A DNA stretch of 64,000 bases from positions 1 to 64,000 of the forward strand of contig MPMR01000021.1 of NCBI GenBank assembly GCA_002238605.1. The letters are read 5' to 3'. This document shows, one piece after another, positions 58,925-64,000 of the stretch; the first letter of the stretch is position 1; every line of letters starts with the position of its first letter. The position numbers were made by a program, and so were the translations under genes. The stretch comes from BD2-11 clade cluster bacterium bin43 (lineage in GTDB: Bacteria > Gemmatimonadota > Gemmatimonadetes > Longimicrobiales > Gaopeijiaceae). The notes beneath the pieces are model-generated. The model did not search any database and was not told the origin of the DNA. It saw nothing but the letters and a program-made list of their open reading frames with translations.

Positions 58925-59746
58925 ATGCGGCAGGGATCGATCTGCAGGACACCTAGCATTTTCGCCGCACTTGTCGCGGCCGCCGGTCTCGCGGCGGCAC
59001 CGCTGGCGGCCCAGGAAGCACTCGCCTTCTCCGACGGGGAACTCGAGCGCGGGCAACGGCTCTACCAGGCCCACTGCGGGCGCTGCCACGGCGTCCTCGG
59101 GATGGGCGGCGAGGGACCGGGGCTGGCGGTCAGCCGCCTGCCGCGCGCGCCGGACCACGCAGCCGTCATCGACGTCATCCGCAATGGAATCCCCGGCACC
59201 GGCATGCCGGGCCTGCGCGCCACCGTGCTCCCCGACGAGGAAGCCGCCCTGGTCGCCGCGCACGTCATCTCGCTACGCGAGGCGCAGCTCGTCGAGATCC
59301 CCGGCGACCCCGAGCGCGGCCGCCGGATCTTCGAGACCACGGGCGTGTGCTACTCGTGCCACATCGTTGAGGGGCGGGGGGTCGGGATCGGTCCCGAACT
59401 GACCGGCATCGGCATGCGCCGGGGTCCCGGGTACCTGCGCGCCTCCCTGGTCGATCCCTCGGCGGAGCTTCCGGTCTTCCGCTCGGGGGCGCGCAGCGGG
59501 TTCGCCCGGTACCTGCCCCTGCGCGCCGTTACCCGCGACGGCACGGTGTACGAGGGCATGCGCGCCAACGAAGACGCGTTCACGGTGCAACTCATCACCG
59601 GAACGGGTTCGATCGTGTCGCTGCGCAAGGCCGACCTGGCCGAGCTCGAGAAGCGTTTCGGGCACTCACTCATGCCGGCAACGGCAGGTCTTTCCAGCGA
59701 AGACATCGACAATCTCATCGCATACCTGGCCAGCCTCGGAGGATGA
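58925..59746 (+). CDS. Diheme cytochrome c, secreted
   Basis: 273 residues. Signal peptide (FAALVAAAGLAAAPLAAQ), then two class I cytochrome domains with heme sites CGRCH and CYSCH and axial Met candidates in GIPGTGMPGL and MPATAGLS. GGAGG seven bases before ATG 58925. The stop overlaps the PQQ dehydrogenase ATG (ATGA), so the cytochrome most likely accepts electrons from that enzyme. Periplasmic. Confidence 0.92.
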   Translation: MRQGSICRTPSIFAALVAAAGLAAAPLAAQEALAFSDGELERGQRLYQAHCGRCHGVLGMGGEGPGLAVSRLPRAPDHAAVIDVIRNGIPGTGMPGLRATVLPDEEAALVAAHVISLREAQLVEIPGDPERGRRIFETTGVCYSCHIVEGRGVGIGPELTGIGMRRGPGYLRASLVDPSAELPVFRSGARSGFARYLPLRAVTRDGTVYEGMRANEDAFTVQLITGTGSIVSLRKADLAELEKRFGHSLMPATAGLSSEDIDNLIAYLASLGG

Positions 59747-61464
59747 GCATGATCCGGTTCGCAGCTATTCGGCCGGCAAGGCGCCTTGCCGGCCCCGCAC
59801 TTCTCCGCTCTCGGTGCTCACGCGGATTCATCCACGGACTGCTGGTGTGCGCGGTCCTCGTCCCGGGATGCCGGGCGGACCCGGAAGGCAGCGCCACGGA
59901 AGACCCTGCCGCGGACGGCACTCCCGGCCAGACCCACGTTCCCTTCGAGCGCCTCGTCAACGCCGACGCCGAGCCCCACAACTGGCTGACCTACTCGGGC
60001 AACTACGCATCCCACCGCTTTTCGCAACTCGATCAGATCGACCGCTCCAACGTCGGCGACCTCAAGGTGCTGTGGGCCTATCAGATGGACGACGGAATCA
60101 TCGAGACCACGCCCCTCGCGGTGGACGGCATCCTGTACGTGACCGAGCCGCCGAGCACGGTGAGTGCCCTGGATGCGCGTTCCGGACGCCGTCTCTGGAC
60201 TTGGTCCCCGGAGATGGGGCCGGACGTGCTGAACATCGGCTTCCCGCGCGTCAACCGGGGGGTCGCGGTGCTTGACTCGACGGTGTTCGTGGGAACGCTG
60301 AACGCGCACCTGGTCGCCCTCGACGCCCGCTCGGGCGCCGTGCGCTGGGACGTCGAGGTCGGCGACAACGCCATCGGCTTCTCGCTCACCCTGGCGCCGC
60401 TGGTGGTGAAGGACAAGGTAATCGTGGGCGTGTCCGGGGCGGAGGCCGGCGTGCGCGGCTACCTCGACGCCTACGACGCCGAAACCGGCGAGCTTGCGTG
60501 GCGCACCTACACCATCCCCGCGCCCGGCGAGCCCGGGAGCGAGACCTGGGGCGGCAACAGCTGGGAGACCGGGGGCGGATCCACCTGGCTCACCGGCTCC
60601 TACGATCCCGAACTCGACCTGCTCTACTGGCCCATCGGCAACCCGGCGCCGGATTGGAACGGCGACGTCCGCCCCGGCGACAACCTCTACACGGACTGCC
60701 TGCTCGCCCTCGATCCCGACACCGGGGAGATGATCTGGTATTTCCAGTTCACCCCTCACGACACGCACGACTGGGACGCCAACCAGATCCAGGTGCTCCT
60801 GGACGCCGAATGGGAGGGCGAGCCGCGCAAGCTGGTGGTGACCGCCAACCGGAACGCCTTCTACTACGTCCTCGACCGCGAGACCGGGGAATTCCTCCTC
60901 GCCAGGGAGTACTCGAAACAGACCTGGGCGGAGGGCATCGACGAGAACGGGCGCCCGATCGTGATTCCGGGAACCGACCCCACCGAGGAGGGTGTGCTCG
61001 TCTGGCCCAGCCTGCAGGGTTCGGCCAACTGGTTCAGCCCCAGCTACAGCCCCCGGACCGGGCTCTTCTACCAGCCCACCCGCATCATGGGAGCGGTCTA
61101 CTTCAAGGCGGACGTAGAGTACGTGCCCGGACAGCCCTACACGGGCGGGGGCGAGCAGGCGCTGCGGGGCGAGGAGGCCAGCGGAGCCATCAAGGCGCTC
61201 GACGCCCTCACCGGCGAGCTCGTGTGGGAGTTCCCGCTGCTCTCCCCCCCGTGGTCAGGCGCGATGGCGACCGCAGGCGACCTCGTCTTCAGCGGGGACA
61301 ACGAAGGCAACATCTTCGCCCTGGACGCGCAAACCGGCGAGCCCCTGTGGAACTTCCAGTCGGGCGGCGCGGTGCGCAGCGGCCCGATGTCCTACGAGGT
61401 CGATGGCCGGCAGCGCATCGTGAGCTCGGCCGGCGGCACGCTCTTCGTGTTCGGGCTGGACTAG
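59743..61464 (+). CDS. PQQ-dependent dehydrogenase (alcohol dehydrogenase-like), lipoprotein
   Basis: 573 residues. Signal with lipobox-like VLVPGC, then an eight-bladed quinoprotein propeller with W-motifs (LKVLWAYQMDDGIIETTPLA, GELVWEFPLLSPPWSGAMAT, GEPLWNFQSGGAVRSG). The PQQ region has NIGFPRVNRGVAV, where family members usually have a Cys-Cys pair before VNRG; here the vicinal cysteines are absent. TPHDTHDWDANQ carries the catalytic Asp. It would oxidise alcohols or aldehydes with electrons to the diheme cytochrome encoded just upstream. Loss of the disulfide suggests a divergent subfamily. Confidence 0.88.
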   Translation: MSMIRFAAIRPARRLAGPALLRSRCSRGFIHGLLVCAVLVPGCRADPEGSATEDPAADGTPGQTHVPFERLVNADAEPHNWLTYSGNYASHRFSQLDQIDRSNVGDLKVLWAYQMDDGIIETTPLAVDGILYVTEPPSTVSALDARSGRRLWTWSPEMGPDVLNIGFPRVNRGVAVLDSTVFVGTLNAHLVALDARSGAVRWDVEVGDNAIGFSLTLAPLVVKDKVIVGVSGAEAGVRGYLDAYDAETGELAWRTYTIPAPGEPGSETWGGNSWETGGGSTWLTGSYDPELDLLYWPIGNPAPDWNGDVRPGDNLYTDCLLALDPDTGEMIWYFQFTPHDTHDWDANQIQVLLDAEWEGEPRKLVVTANRNAFYYVLDRETGEFLLAREYSKQTWAEGIDENGRPIVIPGTDPTEEGVLVWPSLQGSANWFSPSYSPRTGLFYQPTRIMGAVYFKADVEYVPGQPYTGGGEQALRGEEASGAIKALDALTGELVWEFPLLSPPWSGAMATAGDLVFSGDNEGNIFALDAQTGEPLWNFQSGGAVRSGPMSYEVDGRQRIVSSAGGTLFVFGLD

Positions 61465-61498
61465 CCGCACGCGCCCCCTCCAGGCGGCGTGATTCGCG

Positions 61499-62602
61499 TC
61501 AGCAGGCTCCTCCGGCCCGCAGGGGGCGCGAGGGCACGTAGCGCACCAGGCGCATGCGGTTGACCTCGCCCGCGTAGATGTTGCCGTCGAAATCGACGCC
61601 CAGGAACTCGATCCCCGGCCCCACGTTCACGTCGTGCTGGGGCACGAAGCAGGTCACCCAGGCCTGCTCGGTCCTCAGGTCGCCGATGCGGATGCCCTTC
61701 TCCCAGCCGAAGTTGCTGCGCCAGGGGTCCGGGGGTCCGGTGCGCAGGTCGCCCGACAGCCCGTCGCCGGCATACAGGATGTCGTTCCCGTCGATGAAGA
61801 GGCCGCTGGGCTTGCCGTAGTGGGTCCAGATGTACAGCAGATTCCCGTCGTCGTCGAAGACCTGGATGCGGCTGTTGCCGCGGTCGGCGACGTAGACGCG
61901 CCCGCGTGAGTCGATCTTGATGTCGTGCGGGTCGCTGAAGCCGCCCGGCTCGCGGCTCTCCGACCCGACGCCGTCCCCGACGGCCAGCACGAAGCTCCCC
62001 TCCCCCGTCAGTTTCACGATGCGGTTGTTGCCGCCCCGGTGCCCATCCGCTACCCAGATGTCCCCACCGGGCGAGATCGCCACCCCCGACGGCCCGTTGA
62101 AGTGCGTCTCGTCCTCCCCGTGCACTCCCGCCTCCCCGATTCGCATCACCACCTCGCCCTGCCGGGTGAGCCTGAAGACCTGGTGGCCCATCCCCATGCT
62201 CTCGCCCAGTGCGGCGCGCGCATCCCCGTGCGCCCCTCCTTCGCTCACCCACAGGAATCCCTCGTGGTCGAGCGCGAAGCCGTGCGGGAAGGCGAACAGT
62301 CCCGCCCCGAAGCTCTCCACCAGGTTGCCCTCCAGATCGAATTTCAGGATCGGGTCGATGTCGGTGCCGGCGCACTGGTTGGCGCCGCAGCGGTCGAGGA
62401 TCCACAGGTGCTCGCCATCCGGATCCGGGATGACGCCGCTCACGATCCCGAGCGTGCGCCCCTCCGGAAGCTGTTCCCAGCCCAGCGTGGCCCGGTACGG
62501 GTTCGGGGCGCTGGTCTGGGCGACGAGGGCGTCACCGACCCAGCTCGCGGACGCGACAAGAATCAGGGAAGGAATCCAGCCCGTTCGCTGTGCTTTACCC
62601 AT
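61499..62602 (-). CDS. NHL-repeat beta-propeller protein (peptidyl-hydroxyglycine lyase-like)
   Basis: 367 residues with a signal peptide (IPSLILVASASWVGDALVAQ). Blades read GVIPDPDGEHLWILDRCGAN, FPHGFALDHEGFLWVSEGGA, GPSGVAISPGGDIWVADGHR, DPHDIKIDSRGRVYVADRGN and FLGVDFDGNIYAGEVNRMR. The spacing and wording match the NHL group that includes alpha-amidating lyase. Two Cys (RCGANQC) may pair. GGAGGAA before ATG 62602. Convergent with the PQQ dehydrogenase. Confidence 0.88.
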   Translation of the reverse strand: MGKAQRTGWIPSLILVASASWVGDALVAQTSAPNPYRATLGWEQLPEGRTLGIVSGVIPDPDGEHLWILDRCGANQCAGTDIDPILKFDLEGNLVESFGAGLFAFPHGFALDHEGFLWVSEGGAHGDARAALGESMGMGHQVFRLTRQGEVVMRIGEAGVHGEDETHFNGPSGVAISPGGDIWVADGHRGGNNRIVKLTGEGSFVLAVGDGVGSESREPGGFSDPHDIKIDSRGRVYVADRGNSRIQVFDDDGNLLYIWTHYGKPSGLFIDGNDILYAGDGLSGDLRTGPPDPWRSNFGWEKGIRIGDLRTEQAWVTCFVPQHDVNVGPGIEFLGVDFDGNIYAGEVNRMRLVRYVPSRPLRAGGAC

Positions 62603-62778
62603 TTGGCGTTCCTCCGGTTTGCGTGGCCTGGGGCGTGATCCTCGGCCGCGTGGTCCACGGCGGCGATCCGGGGCAATGTACGCAGCCGGGCGAAAATGCG
62701 CCGGAACAGGGAAACCATTATCCCCGCGGGATCGTATCAGACAAGGTTGTCCCGCACCCGATCCCCTCCAGGACAGCG

Positions 62779-64000
62779 ATGCTTCCGCAAGCGACCGGCT
62801 GGACGCTCCTCCGCTGGACCCTCGTTCTCTCCACGTTCGTTGCGGCGCCCGCGTCCGCGCAGGGCACGGACCGCATCTGGGGCCGCGTGCACACCACCGA
62901 AGGCGAGGTGCATAGCGGGTTCATTCGCTGGGACGAGACCGCAGCCAGCTGGGCCGACATCCTCGAGGCGCGCAAGGAGCTTCCCGAGGAAAACTATTTC
63001 GCGTGGCTGGAGGCCCATGACCGGGAGCGAGCGACGCGAACCATCGAGCTCCGCGGCTATCGCATCACCTGGGACGAGGTCGATCCCGACTTTCCAATGG
63101 AAGTCCTCTCCAGAGTGCGTTTCGGCCACCTGGATTCGCTGGTCGTGCTCGACGGTGACCATGCGGAAGTGACGCTGCGCTCCGGCAGGCGCCTCCGGCT
63201 CGAGCCCCGCGGAGGCAGCCGCGGGAACTCTTCGCCCGATGTTCACGTCGAGGTGCCGCGCGAGACCGAGGTGGAGGTCGAGTGGGACGAACTGGAACGG
63301 GTGGTGTTCTCCACGCCTCCGCCGACCGCATACCCCGCCGCGCGCCGGCTTCACGGGACTGCCGAGGACGGGAACGGCAACCGGGTCGCCGGCTACCTCG
63401 CCTGGGATCTGGACGAGATTCTCGAGTCCGACGTGCTCAACGGCCGCGAGACGCGCCGCCCCAACGAACGGAGGATCCGCTTCGAGGAAATCCGCTCGCT
63501 TACGCGCACCGGCCGCGGCACCAGAGTAGAGCTGAGCGCCGGCGGCACGCTGGAGCTCGACGGCGCCAACGACGTCGCCAGGGGCAATCGCGGACTGCGG
63601 ATCGCGGATCCCCGGCTGGGCGTGGTGGTGATGCCATGGGAGCACCTGAAGGCGGTGCGCTTCCACGAGGCCGGAGACACGGTTGGCGGGGGCGGCGGGA
63701 CGAACGGCGGGATCCGCGGGACTTTCGGAGAGCGCAGCGGCTTCGACGGTGGACGCCTGCTCGCCGGCACGGTGGTCACCCATGAGGGCGAGGAACTTCA
63801 GGGCCGCCTTCGCTGGGACGCGGACGAGGCGGGCAGCTGGGACATCCTCAACGGAGAGGCCGAAGGGATCGAGTATGAGATTGAATTCAGCTTCGTCCGG
63901 CGGATCGAGCCGGGCGACGAAGACGGAGCCACAGTGACGCTCGCCGACGGGCGCAGGCTGGAGCTCGCCGGACCCCGGGATGTGAGCTCGGACAACAAGG
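62779..64000 (+). CDS. Secreted repeat protein, cut by the right edge
   Basis: At least 407 residues from ATG 62779; the frame is open at the window end. Signal peptide (LLRWTLVLSTFVAAPASAQ). The body repeats a strand-rich unit: GRVHTTEGEVHSGFIRWDET..SWADIL near residue 35, GYLAWDLDEILESDVLNGRE near 215, and GTVVTHEGEELQGRLRWDAD..SWDILNGE near 340, each followed by an IxFxxIRS-like strand. Such G-x-(V/T)-x-x-x-x-G-E..G-x-(I/L)-R-W-D repeats suggest a beta-sandwich or propeller-like periplasmic protein of unknown function. Family not recognised. Confidence 0.8.
   Translation, partial: MLPQATGWTLLRWTLVLSTFVAAPASAQGTDRIWGRVHTTEGEVHSGFIRWDETAASWADILEARKELPEENYFAWLEAHDRERATRTIELRGYRITWDEVDPDFPMEVLSRVRFGHLDSLVVLDGDHAEVTLRSGRRLRLEPRGGSRGNSSPDVHVEVPRETEVEVEWDELERVVFSTPPPTAYPAARRLHGTAEDGNGNRVAGYLAWDLDEILESDVLNGRETRRPNERRIRFEEIRSLTRTGRGTRVELSAGGTLELDGANDVARGNRGLRIADPRLGVVVMPWEHLKAVRFHEAGDTVGGGGGTNGGIRGTFGERSGFDGGRLLAGTVVTHEGEELQGRLRWDADEAGSWDILNGEAEGIEYEIEFSFVRRIEPGDEDGATVTLADGRRLELAGPRDVSSDNK

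Overview
The window is GC-rich DNA from a Gram-negative bacterium. It carries large TonB-dependent receptors with carboxypeptidase-regulatory-like N-termini, many Sec lipoproteins (beta-propellers, a serine hydrolase, cytochromes c), two DUF2911 proteins, M1, M20 and S9 hydrolases, and a PQQ dehydrogenase. This mix is what I would expect of a Gemmatimonadota genome, but that placement is inference from gene content; no rRNA or ribosomal protein gene is present to test it.

Layout. 1-5.2 kb: accessory-looking stretch with a PAS sensor fragment, a beta-propeller lipoprotein broken by two single-base frameshifts, small secreted or membrane proteins, an IS110 transposase scrap and an 875-base gap holding a 13-bp inverted repeat. 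5.2-12.7 kb: two SDR enzymes, a TonB receptor, a class C beta-lactamase-fold lipoprotein and small membrane proteins. 12.7-17.8 kb: a minus-strand cluster (class V aminotransferase, OsmC-like protein, sulfite dehydrogenase-like molybdoenzyme, cytochrome c, small membrane protein, HAD hydrolase, SnoaL-like protein). 18-26 kb: Nramp-like transporter, a 31-residue membrane peptide, a sodium/solute symporter, then a minus-strand set of a ThDP enzyme, a formyl-CoA-transferase-like enzyme and a POT transporter. 26-31 kb: MbcA/ParS-RES toxin-antitoxin pair, quinone oxidoreductase, DUF2911 protein and a Cache-only sensor. 31-39 kb: TonB receptor, tRNA(CAU), and a two-gene NAD-linked formate dehydrogenase. 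39-53 kb: upp, TM2 and DUF2784 proteins, M20 hydrolase, NHL lipoprotein, DUF2911 protein, a tripartite RND efflux operon and an M1 peptidase. 53-58 kb: S9 peptidase, RuBisCO-like protein, cupin and MtnA in one tightly overlapped operon. 58-64 kb: SRPBCC/SnoaL fusion, cytochrome c plus PQQ dehydrogenase, a propeller protein and a repeat protein cut by the right edge.

The most notable result is two probable selenoproteins that a standard gene caller would split or truncate. The formate dehydrogenase catalytic subunit has an in-frame TGA at 37350-37352, exactly where the family has its Mo-ligating Cys/Sec, followed by a SECIS-like hairpin with a GGTCT loop. The OsmC-like protein (16017-16475, minus) has an in-frame TGA at its catalytic cysteine position, also followed by a hairpin, and its true stop overlaps the start codon of the sulfite dehydrogenase gene by four bases. 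The selenocysteine machinery (selA, selB, selC, selD) is not in the window.

Functional links: the RuBisCO-like protein, cupin and MtnA correspond to successive steps of the methylthioadenosine-isoprenoid shunt. The formyl-CoA-transferase-like and ThDP enzymes together with formate dehydrogenase could oxidise oxalate to CO2 through formate. The molybdenum sulfite dehydrogenase and its cytochrome c resemble a SorAB pair.
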